Below, in pieces: positions 36,200 through 47,826 of a stretch of 64,000 nucleotides of DNA (the stretch's first letter is position 1; each line of letters opens with the position of its first letter). Origin of the DNA: Hemibagrus wyckioides (taxonomy: Eukaryota > Chordata > Actinopteri > Siluriformes > Bagridae); NCBI RefSeq assembly GCF_019097595.1, contig NC_080710.1, positions 26,843,280 to 26,907,279 of the forward strand, given 5' to 3'. Both the position numbers and the translations under genes were made by a program. Under the pieces are notes generated by a model, which was not told where the DNA came from, made no database searches, and worked only from the letters and a program-made list of their open reading frames with translations.

Positions 36200-36410
36200 T
36201 CTGCAGTTTTCTTCGCTCAGGCCCACACTTACAGCGCCGGTACCTGGGCACGGAGCCGAGAGAGCGAGATGACGGATCCGTCCGCTTTCCTGCTCCAGAT
36301 CTCAAGCTGTGACTGACTCAGTTCTTTGACTCAGTGTGTGTCAGCTTTGGCACCGAGGCTCGAGTGAAGCGGAGGCAGCGAGGGCGCATAATTACTCGGC
36401 CGGTAGCTGG
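36200..36410. promoter_or_regulatory. GC-richer segment with paired AP-1/MARE sites
   Basis: TGACTCAG occurs at 36314-36321 and again at 36327-36334, 13 bp apart, and TGTGTGTCAGC follows. The surrounding 200 bp has several CpG dinucleotides (GGCGCC-like, CGGAGCC, CCGTCCGC, GCGAGGGCGC), unlike the AT-rich intron. This looks like an enhancer or small CpG-bearing element. No transcript can be inferred. Confidence 0.35.
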
Positions 36411-36662
36411 TTTAAAAAATAGAAAGAATTAATAAAACTTTGACGCTGTAGACAGCTGTAAGGGTGTATTAGTGTCGAGAACGTATCGATGTCCGCTTAA
36501 CACGGCAACACGTATATTGTTCGTCGCTAATATGTCACTATTAGCTCACAGCGAGATGGCAGGTTTTGCCTGAGAAGTGATTTGATGTCATTATTAGTTC
36601 TTAGAAAACAAGTAGGGTTTTCATGAGCAGTCGACTGAGCAGTGCTCCATCTGTATGTATGG

Positions 36663-36729
36663 CTCATCCCTCTCTCACTCTTTTTTACTCTCACTCTCTC
36701 TCTCTCTGACACACACACACACACACAGT
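36663..36729. repeat. CT / CA compound microsatellite
   Basis: CT-rich tract followed by (AC)n. Confidence 0.85.
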
Positions 36730-36974
36730 CCCCTCCCATCCTGTCAGAGTGTGTATTAAGTGACGGCAGCTTCTCCTCTATGAGGGAGCAGGCAGTGCTT
36801 GATGGCATTAGCAGGTTGGAGTGAGCGTAATTGTGTCGCCTGTAGATTTATAGAGGCTGACAAGCCACGGCCGAGGCTGCTGAGTAATCTCTGTGTAATT
36901 GAGAGTAGAGGTCACCAGAGGGAGACCGTGCCGCCCCCCGACAAATCCCCAAGGCGCCGCTGCTATGAGATTGT

Positions 36975-37082
<108 letters not shown>

Positions 37083-38090
37083 ATACATATATGCATACAT
37101 ACATATGTGTGTGTGTGTTTGTGTGAAAGAGAGTGAAACCTTCCCTAAATCGATCCTCCTGTAATTCTTTATCAGTTACGAATACATTACGTGTGAAGTG
37201 AGGGTGTGTATGTGACAAGAGTCTGAAAAATGTGAGAAACATTAGTCAAGCACAGAAATATCCCATTCCCTGTTGATATTCTTGACTGATACCAAAACCT
37301 GTTTTGTGTCGCTGTGAAATTGGCCCACATGCAGCTGTGCTGGTGTCAACCTGCCTCCGCTGCTGCGGACTCGCCTCCAAAAACAGGTGCACAATCTCAT
37401 CGAGACGAGCAGTCAGGCCCAGTCCTCATCAAACGGAGCTGTCACTGCGTCGCTTTAAAGGACAGCAAGAGAGGCAGAGCGTAGCCAGGGGTGGAGAAGG
37501 AGAAATAGTGAGAGGAGAGTGAGAGTTAGATACAAAGACAGAGCCGGGGAAGAGAGGACACGCTATCACCGCCTGTCACAGCCATTAATGTAGCAGAAGT
37601 GTTTCTGCTGAATAGATGCGCTGATGTGGTGTGTGTATATACACACACGTTTGTGGTGGATCAGGTGTTTACTGAAGGACTGAAGATGGGGGGGGGGGCA
37701 GGGAGTTGTGTTTAAAGGCTATTCCCCTGGTCATGTCAAGGACACTCCTGAAGAGAACCGCTGCGTTCTCATCATGACTGTCGTGTTTCCCAAAAGGGTG
37801 GAGAGACTGAATAGCACAAGTCAGACACTGTATTTGTTATTGTCTGTCTGTCTGGTCATTTTCAGATATAATAGTTCGTATAGTCGTGTGTTTCTTGTTT
37901 GTTTTGTCACTATGGCTTCTCACATATTGTGACCTCCTAATACATTTATATGAAATGCTTGTAAGTTAGGAATTAAACACAACAATGCTATTAGAAAGAA
38001 AATAGCTTGTAGCGATGCAGTTGGAGTTTGCACTGTTACACCGTTATCGTCCACTCACTGTTTGATTATATAATCACACTATCTGGTGTT

Positions 38091-38280
38091 ACTATCCCAG
38101 ATGACGATGAGGTTCCCTTTTGAGTCTGGTTTCTTTCAAGGTTTCTTCCTCGCTCGTTAGAGATATTTAATTCGTATCCTGACTATCATGTATATATTCC
38201 TGTAAAGCTGCTTTGACAATTGTGACAATTACTAATATTAAAATTGCTATACAAATAAAATTCAGTTGGATTTTCACAGC
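38091..38280 (-). repeat. Dispersed repeat C, - copy
   Basis: Its reverse complement has the family 5' region (AAAGCAGCTTTACAGGAATA) and the GAGGAAGAAACCTTGAAAG, then GACTCAAAAGGGAACCTCAT blocks. It also keeps a CAATTTTAATATT extension at the far end, with ATACAAATAAAATT. Confidence 0.8.
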
Positions 38281-38320
38281 AGTTATGCCAACAGTAACAA
38301 TTTTCATGAAATACTCTACA

Positions 38321-38590
38321 CACTATATCCCTGTCTCTCTGTATCTCTCTCTTTAAACCTCCCATCCTCTCTCTCCCTCTCTCTCTAAGCCTCCCTTCTT
38401 CTGTCTCGCACTCTATCTTTCTCTCTATCTCTCTCTCTCTCTCTCTCTCACTCTCTCTCACTCTCACTCACTCACTCACTCACTCACACACACACACACA
38501 CACTATATCCCTGTCTCCCTGTATCTCTCTCTTTAAACCTCCCATCCTCTCTCTCCCTCTCTCTCTAAGCCTCCCTTCTTCTGTCTCGCA

Positions 38591-38631
<41 letters not shown>

Positions 38632-38741
38632 ACTCACTCACACACACACTATATCCCTGTCTCTCTGTATCTCTCTCTTTAAACCTCCCATCCTCTCTCT
38701 CCCTCTCTCTCTAAGCCTCCCTTCTTCTGTCTCTCACACTA

Positions 38742-38823
<82 letters not shown>

Positions 38824-38830
38824 CATATAT
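38321..38830. repeat. Tandem repeat of a CT-rich core with inserted CT/CA arrays
   Basis: A unit starting CACTATATCCCTGTCTCTCT is found at 38321, 38501 and 38647. The unit also holds CTCTTTAAACCTCCCATCC and TAAGCCTCCCTTCTTCTGTC. Periods are 180 and 146 bp, the difference being in the length of the CT/CA arrays. The last unit ends in TA repeats (38800-38835). Confidence 0.92.
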
Positions 38831-39941
38831 ATATCTTTAGAGAGGAGAGAGAGAGAGAAAGAAGTTCTGTTTCTCAGTCTATCTCTCTCTCTCTATCTCT
38901 CTCGGCCTAGTATCTGTAGAATTCATTAGGCTCAGTCTAACATAAAACACCCTGGATATAGATTTCAGTGCAGAATTTTGAATGACAGGGTAAGTTGTCT
39001 CTAGACAAGGCTTGATCTGAATTCATGAAAAAGCTCATAAATTACCTTCCATATGTCAGCCTCCATATCAGTTTTACACCTTCCCCTCTGCTCAGTACTG
39101 CATTTATAAATCAGACCCGATCTCTCTCCGTGTACATGGTTCATATATCAGCGAGGCAGCGTGCAGTAGCTTTGTTTTTGTGTGTAGGCTGAGAGGAAAC
39201 CGAGGGTGAAATGTGATGAAAGCCATGGTGGGGGAAATCGATGTGTGAGACGGTGGCTAAAGAGATCACCCCAGGAGGAGGGCATCTCATGCAGGCCTGC
39301 AGGCTGAGCAGAATATCGATTCCCATTCCCCCATTTCTTTAATGAGAACGTTTGCTAATTAGTGAACAGTGCAAGATTGTGAAATGTTTAACCTTCACCC
39401 TGTGCTTATCACGTAGTGGAATATAGAGAATAAATTTAATATAAATTACAGTACAGACCTAGTATATCAAGTTTTTTTTTTTTACTTCCAAATCATCTTC
39501 GGCCAATTATTTTAGTTTCGTAATGACCTTTTTAGTTGGGTTGATGTATTAGGTGTTCGGCTTGTCGAAATGTTTGTATGATTTATATAGAAATATGTTT
39601 GTGACCAGCAGATAAATTGAGTCAGGGACAAGGTCACAGCAAGGTCTGAAATAGTTTTTCTCTCTTTGAGGTATATTTTAACAGTATTTTATGCATACAA
39701 ATTAGTAACAAGAAGCACTAAGACATGTTAACAGAGGAAATGTCTCCAGTGGCATTGAGTTCAGTTTGTTTTAGTATTTTATTGTTGCCAAGATGACAAT
39801 GAATGCATAGGAAGCCATTATTTACATTAGAAATAAAATACAGGGTGCTGCAGTGTATACTGTCTTGGATATTTTTTAGTTAAATGCTGTAATTTAGTTA
39901 GTTAGTTATTATTAGTTAACATCAACATCTGATATATATTT

Positions 39942-40100
39942 GGTGATGTTGTAGCTTAGTGGTCAAGGTGTTGGGCTACTGATTGGAAGTTTGAATCCCA
40001 GGGCTACCACTGCTGGGCCCCTGAGCATGGCGCTTAACCCTCAGTTGCTCAGTTGTATAAAATAAGATAAGGGTGCATGCCATGTAAATGTCTTATCTGC
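39942..40100 (+). mobile_element. tRNA-derived SINE, family A
   Basis: It has TTGTAGCTTAGTGGTCAAGG, TGTTGGGCTACTGATTGGAA, then GTTTGAATCCCAG, CACTGCTGGGCCCCTGAGCA, GCTCAGTTGTATAAAATAAG and a weak tail. The CCACCAAGCTG block is shortened. Confidence 0.85.
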
Positions 40101-40486
40101 CAATGTCAAATGCTGAAGCTGAAAATTAGGACTAAGTTAGCACTGTCCCTATTTCTGTTAGACTGTACAATTTTCTCCCATTGAAATCCTTAGGAGAGAA
40201 ATGCAGGCAGGCATAAAACATCAGAAAATGTAAACAGTTGTATCCAAGCTTCGTGCATACAGATGTTATCCCTTCAGGCTGCCCTTCTCCAACTCCTTGT
40301 AACTCTGAAAAATAATAAAATAAACCAAAAAAAAACAACCCTTTCCTCACAAACACCTGTCTCTGGGTGCCCAAGATAGCAACTGCATATCGATAACAAC
40401 AGCATTCCTCTGTGCACCTTAAGCAAGGATTAAAAACAAGACTTAAATACTAAGATTTTTGAAAAATGACTAAAATATTGAAATTT

Positions 40487-41185
40487 AACTCATCTACTTG
40501 TCATGAAGGTCAGTCGTAGTAAGACTGAGTACATGTGTGTGAATTGAAAGGGTGAAGAGGTGAAGAAGGTACAGGAGTTTAAGTACTTGGGGTCAACAGT
40601 CCAGAGTAATGGAGAGTGTGGGAAAGAGGTAAAGAAGCGAGTGCAGGCAGGTTGGAATGGGTGGAGAAAGGTGTCGGGAGTTCTGTGTGATAGAAAAATA
40701 TCAGCGAAAATTAAGGGGAAGGTGGACAAGACAGTGGTGAGACAGGCCATGCTGTATGGTTTAGAGGCAGTGTCACTGAGGAAGAGACAGGAGTCAGAGC
40801 TGGAGGTAGCAGAGCTGAAGATGTTGAGGTTCTCTTTGGGAGTGACGAGGATTAGGAACGAGTACATCAGAGGGACGGCTCAGGTTGGACGTTTGGGGGA
40901 CAAAGTTAGGGAGGTCAGATTAAGATGGTTTGGACATGTTCAGAGGAGGGAGAGTGAATATATTGATAGGAGAATTTTGGACATGGAGCTGCCAGGCAGG
41001 AGGCAAAGAGGAGGTATATGGATGGAATAAATGAGGATATGAAGCTAGTGGGTGCAAGTGTTGAGGATGCAGAAGATAGGGATAGGTGGAGAGAGATGAT
41101 TTGCTATGGCCACCCCTGAAGGGAAAAGCCAGGGGTGAAGAAGAAGAAGAAGAAGAAGAAGAAGAAGAACTCATCTACTTGTCAT
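40487..41185 (+). mobile_element. 5'-truncated RTE-like LINE with perfect 18-bp target duplication
   Basis: The insert (40505-41167) is flanked by AACTCATCTACTTGTCAT at 40487-40504 and again, identical, at 41168-41185. It encodes the C-terminal end of a reverse transcriptase and ends in (GAA)n instead of poly-A, as RTE/BovB-type LINEs do. Truncation at the 5' end plus a long exact duplication is the footprint of target-primed reverse transcription. The perfect duplication argues for a young insertion. Confidence 0.93.
40560..41030 (+). pseudogene. LINE reverse transcriptase C-terminal fragment
   Basis: The + frame carries EFKYLGSTVQSNGECGKEVK, typical of the thumb region after the RT catalytic core. 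A segment with GKVDKTVVRQAMLYGLEAVS follows, then ELKMLRFSLGVTRIRNEYIR and RLRWFGHVQRRESEYIDRRI. These match the end of RTE-like LINE polymerases of fishes. The YADD catalytic motif and the endonuclease are missing because of 5' truncation. Coding similarity starts a little upstream (about 40503), interrupted by a TGA. After ELPGRRQRGG a frameshift cuts off the last residues. It is not functional. Confidence 0.88.
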
Positions 41186-41546
41186 TCTCATCTGATTAGA
41201 ATGGTCATTTCTTAAATAGACCATCAAGCCCTTCTAGTACCTTCTTGACTAAAAGATTAGTAGGAATGTTTTTTTTTTATTCTATTTTATCTTTCTTTTC
41301 AGAATAACAAGTATGATAAATATAATTGCAGTTGTTGCAGTAAGCTCTAAACAAAACAAATTGCTTTGCTTAAACAATAGGATTGTTCAAAATACAATAA
41401 AACTATAAATCAATGATGTCAAGTCTGTGGTAAAATATTGTGATGTAGTTTTTCCTGTTTCCTGACTTCATGTTTTTTTCTGTTTTTCAACATAGTGGAG
41501 GTCTTAATGGTGCAGTTTGTATAAAAAGTATAATAGTATCATTTCC

Positions 41547-41548
<2 letters not shown>

Positions 41549-41584
<36 letters not shown>
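41549..41584. repeat. (CA)18 microsatellite
   Basis: It directly abuts the 5' end of the SINE at 41585. Confidence 0.97.
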
Positions 41585-41586
<2 letters not shown>

Positions 41587-41812
41587 GGTTTAGGCTCTGG
41601 GTTGTTGATCAGAGGATCGAGGCTGAAGCCCCAGGATGCCAAGCTGCCGCTGTTGGGCCCTTGAGCAAGGCCCCCAACCCCCCCTGTTCTGGGGGCACTG
41701 CATCATGGCTCACCCTGTGTTCTGACCCCAATCCTCCAAGGATGGGCTATGTGAAAAAAGATTTTCACCGTACAGTAATGTATATGTGACAAATAAAGGC
41801 AATTTTACTTTA
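41585..41812 (+). mobile_element. tRNA-derived SINE, family B, near full length
   Basis: It has GTGGTTTAGGCTCTGGGTTG, GCTGAAGCCCCAGGATGCCA, TGTTGGGCCCTTGAGCAAGG, GGGGGCACTGCATCATGGCT, CACCCTGTGTTCTGACCCC and the tail TATATGTGACAAATAAAGGC. The CATCATGGCT block, lost in the copy at 14239, is kept here. Confidence 0.88.
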
Positions 41813-43008
41813 CACACACACACATGTAATTAGAGCATGGTTAACTAACAGCATGGTCTGCACTAGCTAATGTAACTATTCCTTAACTAGCTTATTCTTG
41901 ACGTTCATATTTCTTAGTTGCCTAACAACAGTATTCTCATGACTGTAACCACTTGAAAAGGTTTTTACTGTAAAATATGGAACGCAGGAGCGCAGGCCTG
42001 TGAATGGCTGATGCTTTCTCATTTCTGATTGGATGAAAGCATTAATCAGAGCCGAAGCCAGCAGGAGTATCGGGGTGTGTGTAAATCTCACAGTGATGCT
42101 GCTAACGGGGCGTTTTGATCAGATTTTGTCTGAGAAAGGCTGGCTGCTGTGCGCGAGACAGAGAGTGATTGAATGAGGACATGCATGTTTCAGCATGTCA
42201 GACTGAGAGTGCTTATGTTCCTGAAAATTTGCTTTGCTTCACCTTGCTGAATAAACTGCAGAATAAGGTCATGCAGAAAGTTGGGCTTCGCCTGTAACTC
42301 CTCACTCTGAGTACATTCGCATACGCTCAGACACGGGTTGAGCAGGCAAAATGTCCCATCGAGGACTGACACTGGTAATCATCATTTACAAGAAGCCCAC
42401 CCCACACCCCACCAACACACCCCACCCACACACCCCACCCACACACACAAGGTCTGGAATGGCAGCAGCGAGCCTCTGCTGACAGGAAACTAAACAAACA
42501 TTGAGCATCATGTTGCTGGTGTCAGCCAGTCACAAAGTCAGAGGTCAATGAGTGATTGACAGAGCTGTGGAGTTTTATACAGACACACACACACACACAA
42601 CACACACAGTGGAGGAGTGTGGAGTTGTGGCTCTCGCTCAATAACGTCAAGCAGAGCCACTCCACTGAGCACGACAGACACTCTGACTCAAAAATACATA
42701 GTGTGATATTTACAAAAAGTGTCAGAATGAGAAGAGTAGAAACAGATGATTGGGGAGGATGAGGTCAGCAGGAAAAGAAAATTCAGTCAGAAACTTGGTC
42801 GCACTCTATTTGGATAGTATAATAAAACTGCCACGGATAGAACCACTTGGAGACTATCATACCGTTTTTACACTGCTGTTGCGGCGGTCAGCTTTGTGCT
42901 CTGGTCGTCACCAGTGAACATTTTGAAGACTCAGTGTTAATTCTTATTATTCAATGTCTTAATGTCAATTCTGCTTCACTATAAACTGTTGAAGAAACGA
43001 CATTTACA

Positions 43009-43255
43009 TTATTTACTGTCTGGTGTCACCCAGATGAGGATGAGGATGAGGTTTCCTTCTGAGCCTGGTTCCTCTCAAGGTTTCTTCCTCATATCACCTC
43101 AGGGGGTTTTACCTTGCCAGCGTCACCTCAGGCACGCTCATTAGGGTTACATATTAAGGGATAAATGTTAATCTAATGTGAAACTTTATCATTTTAATTC
43201 TGCATCTATATTTCTATGAAGCTGCTTTAAGACGATGTCCAGTGTTAGACATTAT
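43009..43255 (-). repeat. Dispersed repeat C, - copy, near full length
   Basis: Reverse-complement blocks are GACATCGTCTTAAAGCAGCT, TCATAGAAATATAGATGCAG, ACCCCCTGAGGTGATATGAG, GAAGAAACCTTGAGAGGAAC and CATCTGGGTGACACCAGACA. It has a duplicated GATGAG in the CATCCTCATCTGG region. Confidence 0.82.
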
Positions 43256-43594
43256 ATTAGATGACTAACATCAACCAACTAAGTTGATGATTGTTGATGA
43301 TGATTAGATTATCTATTCACATGGTGTTTATACAAGGCTCATATATACAGTTATTGCTGAAAGTGTATTTTTTTTCTTTTTCATTTTGGTCTCCTTCCAG
43401 TTTTGTTTGGTGTTTATGTTTTGTTGCCGTATTAGTAGTGTTTCCATTTTGACCAGAGCTATAGATTATGAACAGATGAGATTCTTTAACTGTCACTATT
43501 CTGAGTACAGTGAAATTAGCGCAGTCCTTACAATGCAATTCACATATAATGTTTATTTTAGCAAATGAAATGTGTGTTGTTCTTGTTGTTGTTG

Positions 43595-43825
43595 TTTTTT
43601 TGGCTGCTTGGTCGCCACATTTGGTTTGCATGTTTCGATTTGGCACAGGTTTTATGCCAGATACCCTTCCTGACGCACTTCCTGACCCTCTCATTTAATC
43701 TGGGCTTGGGACCGGCACTGAGAGTTTATTCTTCAGTGGCTGGGTTAGCGCCCTGGCCGGGAATCAAATCTGGGCCACGGCAATGAGAGAACACAATTCT
43801 GTCACTGGACCACCAGGAAGATAAA
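43595..43825 (-). repeat. Dispersed tRNA-like repeat E
   Basis: It holds the teleost-wide motifs CCAGATACCCTTCCTGACGC, CTGGGCTTGGGACCGGCACT, then AGTGGCTGGGTTAGCGCCCT and GGCCGGGAATCAAATCTGGG, ending CACTGGACCACCAGGAAG. Read on the minus strand this end is tRNA-like (TGGTCCAGTG and GATTCCCGGC). Confidence 0.7.
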
Positions 43826-45027
43826 TGAAATAAGTGGGCAATAAATAAATAAATAAAACCCATTCAAGGCAATAGTAATAAATAATTCAATTATTTGTAC
43901 TGTAAGTGATATATAAGGTATAAATAAGTATGTAAATATTTTGTATAGATAGAAAAATATAGATATAAATAAGTTATTGCACAGTAGTCGAACATAGAGA
44001 TTTGCATTTAATGAGAGAGTATTAAAATGTCACGGGATGTGATCAAGTAAAATAATATAGAATGTAAACATACTGATACATTGGATTTAAGCTTGAAGCA
44101 CAGAATAAACACATATCTCTGCTTGTCTTGAAACATCCTCAGCATTGTTTTCCTCGTCAATTTCTTTGACGGTGCATGTCGGGCCTTTCCTGATCAGACA
44201 AGTAAGAGTAAATAAAAATGTAAAAACCTACAAAGCCTGAAATTTCTCAATGAGCTACATCATTTCATTTGATATCCACAACAGAGGATCTGCAACAGAA
44301 TCTACAATGGGTCAAGAGTTGCTGAAGTTTGTTTCTTTTTTTTTGTTGTTGTTTTTAACAATGATCTGTTCTGCTATAGTGTTTTGAAGAAGTGCCAGGT
44401 CTGCATCCAACCCTGATCTATAGACATATTTATTATATACTAACAACTTTTTTTATTTCATTATATTTGATTAGTTCATTTTCTAGAGCATGACGTTTAG
44501 TACGTCATCTATAGACTAGCCCGTGCTTAGACTTATCCTATTTTTAAATTCAGTTCATGTGGTCACTGCTAACACATTTTATTGCGTGTTGTTGACCGGT
44601 AGATAAACATCAATCGACTTGGTGTGAATCAGGTGAATCGTGACAGTCTATAAATGGTTCATAGAGTGCTAGGTTGAACAAAACTCGACGGCAATACAAA
44701 GCGAAAAAGATTGCTGCAAAGAACTCAACTAACAGAGGGGGTTAACAGGAGAGACAGAAACCTCTCTGATAATGAGAAAACAGTCCTTAGAACAAAATTA
44801 CCTCTGAGGTGCTTCTTATTACTGTGAAGGCCTCCACCTGGAGTGACAGATGAATGCGGATGAAGGAAGAGACAGTTAGAGAGATTGGCGCGAGGTAGAG
44901 GGGTGATGTTATGAGCTCGCATCATGGAGCTGGTAATGAAGATGGCGGACGCTCGGTGGCTACGGTGCTCCCGGTGAACCTCGTCTGGACGGAGGGATGA
45001 GATTGAGATGCTTTGTTAGGGTTTTGG

Positions 45028-45068
45028 AGGGGGGGAGGTGTGTGTGTGTTGGGGTGGGGGTGGGGGGG
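45028..45068 (+). other. G-rich tract with G-quadruplex potential
   Basis: A run of seven or more G at 45028-45036 is followed, after a GT spacer, by GGGGTGGGGGTGGGGGGG at 45051-45068. Four G tracts lie within 41 bp on the + strand. Confidence 0.7.
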
Positions 45069-45899
45069 TTGGAGCACACTGACAGATTGATGGCACAGTG
45101 ATTTGGGCTGTTCTCTCACTCCATCATCATGTGACAGGTCCTGCATTGTCTCGGGCCGCTCTAGCTTTCCGCCATTAAAAAGCATTTGGCTTTCATGAAT
45201 TGTGTAACTGAGAGGTATGATTGCACGGGTAATTTGGAGACCTGATCCATCACCAGTGATAAGGAAATAAGAATATCGGTGTATCTGATTGTCTTGTCAA
45301 CCTCCAGGTTGCCACACCACAGCAATTTATATAAGAAATGTTATGCTACACGTGATGCATATATAAAGCGATCGCGTTATTCTGTATTTTCTATATAGAG
45401 AAAGCTATTCCTTGAAGAATTCATATAAAATTCCTGTCAGAAACTGGAGAAGATATGATTCGCAAAAAGAGTGGCATGGTAAGTTGGAATAAGATTTGAT
45501 TTAGAGTTGGAAAAAAAAACATACAAGTGAAATGATTTCAATAAATTTCTGAAAAAGTTATGGGGATGTTATTGACGCTGGTCATGGGGACACATTTTGA
45601 TATTTACCACCTACTATGAATCGGATTGAATTTGATACTCGGTTCAATCGGATTTGAATTCACACAGTGCAAAGTGAAGCGGGACACAAAAATACAGTCC
45701 AGATGTAGAAGAATAAAGGGAGAAGACTTTGTAAATCTCAAATAACCAAAAGTTCTTTTGGAAAACAGAATGATCTTTTCATCTGTGCGACTGTGTTACA
45801 TTAAAGTAATTTTACACACAGTCTTGGGTATTAAAAGCTGACGGTTCCTAATAATGTGAAATAAGAAAGATGGAAATTCTTTTCTTCGCATATTTCAGC

Positions 45900-46017
45900 T
45901 TGTTATGAAGCTGGGGTCAGAGTGCAGGGTCATGATTCAGCACCCCTGGACCAAAGAGGCATTACTGAGGCTTGAACCCCTTGACTTTCCAACTGCAGTA
46001 ACTAAACCATTATGGTG
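45900..46017 (-). mobile_element. tRNA-derived SINE, family B, fragment
   Basis: It has GGGGTCAGAGTGCAGGGTCA, then TGATTCAGCACCCCTGGACC and GGCTTGAACCCCTTGAC, the reverse complement of the family B body and B box. Confidence 0.75.
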
Positions 46018-47375
46018 ATGAGACGTGTTCAGCCTATGACAGAAAACTGGGAGTGTGTAACGAATGATTTATTGAATACTATAGAAATAATTAATAATAC
46101 AACATAGGTTATTAATAATAAATCTGCTAATTAATAGCAAATGTATTTATTTTTAATATGTCATGTATTATTAATAAAAACAGCATTCTGTTTCCAGCAT
46201 TTACTTATTGTATTCTTAGGTCCAGATATCCAGAATGCTTCATACTACTGTTGTTGCTATCTTTGTCCTCTAGCCCTTATTTAACATGTCAGTTTAGCAG
46301 CCTGCAAATATAAAAATGCTGCCCACAATCCAAAATACAGAGAATGTTGTTCACTGCTTGCACTTGGGTTAAATCTGTGTTCTCACTGCTGTCGAACCGC
46401 TCTAGGGTTCACGGGTACACTTGAGTACATATGTGGTGTTCTTCCTTGCACAAATAAAAAACGTTAATCTTAAAACAACAAAAAACAGGGTTTGAGCCAA
46501 ATTCTGTATTTGAGAAAGTAGCTTAAATGTAGTTCTTAAACTTTTTCTGAGATATCAAACCAAGCAATCATTACAAACTGATTAGAAACAAAAAGAAATT
46601 AATGAATTCCTCACGGCTTTCCCGAGCTGCTCTCTGTTCAAGGTCAGCACAGATCTTGTAACGCTGTTTGTACAGCTCAGAATGATGCCTGTTTATCCCC
46701 TGACCTTTCAAAGGCCGTCCGTTTTTACTTGTGCTGGAAAGAATTAGCGCTAAAACTCTCAATTAGAGATCTTTTCTCCTCGTTCTCCAGCTGTTGTACT
46801 TATCAAAAGCAGGAGTTTGATATTAAGTGAAGTGCACCCCGAGGTCAGGGCTGCTTTATGAGTTAATTTCTCATTAATATGAGCTCAGTGGACGCTGATG
46901 GCCTGATGCTCGAACAGCCCGATTGTGTTCTTTGACGCCGTGTGCGGTTTGAGTTCACTGCATCCATCTGTTGCTTTAAGGCAGGCTTGGGAGTTATGCA
47001 TTTTCATGGTGTGTTATTCCTTACACTTAGTGAGCACTAAAACACACCTGAGCCGCTGCGTGTTTATGGCCCTGTAAAGGTCCAATCGCAAACATAAACA
47101 CCGCTACGCGTAAATTTAGGATTGACATTTAAGAGCTCAGTCCTTATCAGATGTCTGTCCTAGTCCCAGGATCAGATGTCTATCCTAGTTTGTCAGGATT
47201 TTTATAATTAATACTTTAATCTTTGTTCTGAATTGTGTTAATGTACAGAAGCACAGTGTAAGAGAACATCTGGCAACATCACCCTGAGGGAGAGAGAAAG
47301 GACATAAGGGTAGCTACACCGGACCTTCATTGCCTTAACACATTAGATTAGATTAGATTCAACTGTGCAAAGTAC

Positions 47376-47826
47376 ATGTTCCTAAACTGCAATGGAACTT
47401 CAGCTACGAATGCCGAACCGGACCAAATGCCAGCTAAGTTGCGTGTTCATCTGGGAACTGTTCAGGACTTGTTTGCGTCAGTGGAAAGCCAAACGTTCCC
47501 TTCGGCATGTGTTCAAAACCTACGTGATTTTTCATATTTATTTTTGTTGACAGATTGGTGGCGTGGGTGATCTGTTCTATTTTTAGCCCAAGCTTGGTCG
47601 GACGACTTCCTGTGAGGACCCTTGACCTGGAATGCTTGCCTTGGGTCAGTTCTTTGTAAGCAGCCATACAGTTTACATACGCTTCGTATTGGGAATATTG
47701 CTAATATTTTTGAGTGGCTGGAAGGGATTATCTACATTTACATTATTTCTTATGGGTAAATTCATTTCGCAATAAAAATTTTCACCTTAAGAACGAATTA
47801 AATTCGTATGCTGAGGTTCCTCTGTA
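47376..47826 (+). repeat. MITE-like repeat D, copy 2
   Basis: This is a longer copy of the repeat at 4893-5235, in opposite orientation. It ends with ATTCGTATGCTGAGGTTCCT then CTGTA, which looks like a terminal sequence. The left part (47376-47540) extends beyond what is kept in copy 1. Confidence 0.7.

Noticed and set aside
41030..41167. A host gene continuing from the LINE open frame
   Set aside because: The frame belongs to the reverse transcriptase tail and stops by frameshift; the rest is LINE 3' end with (GAA)n.
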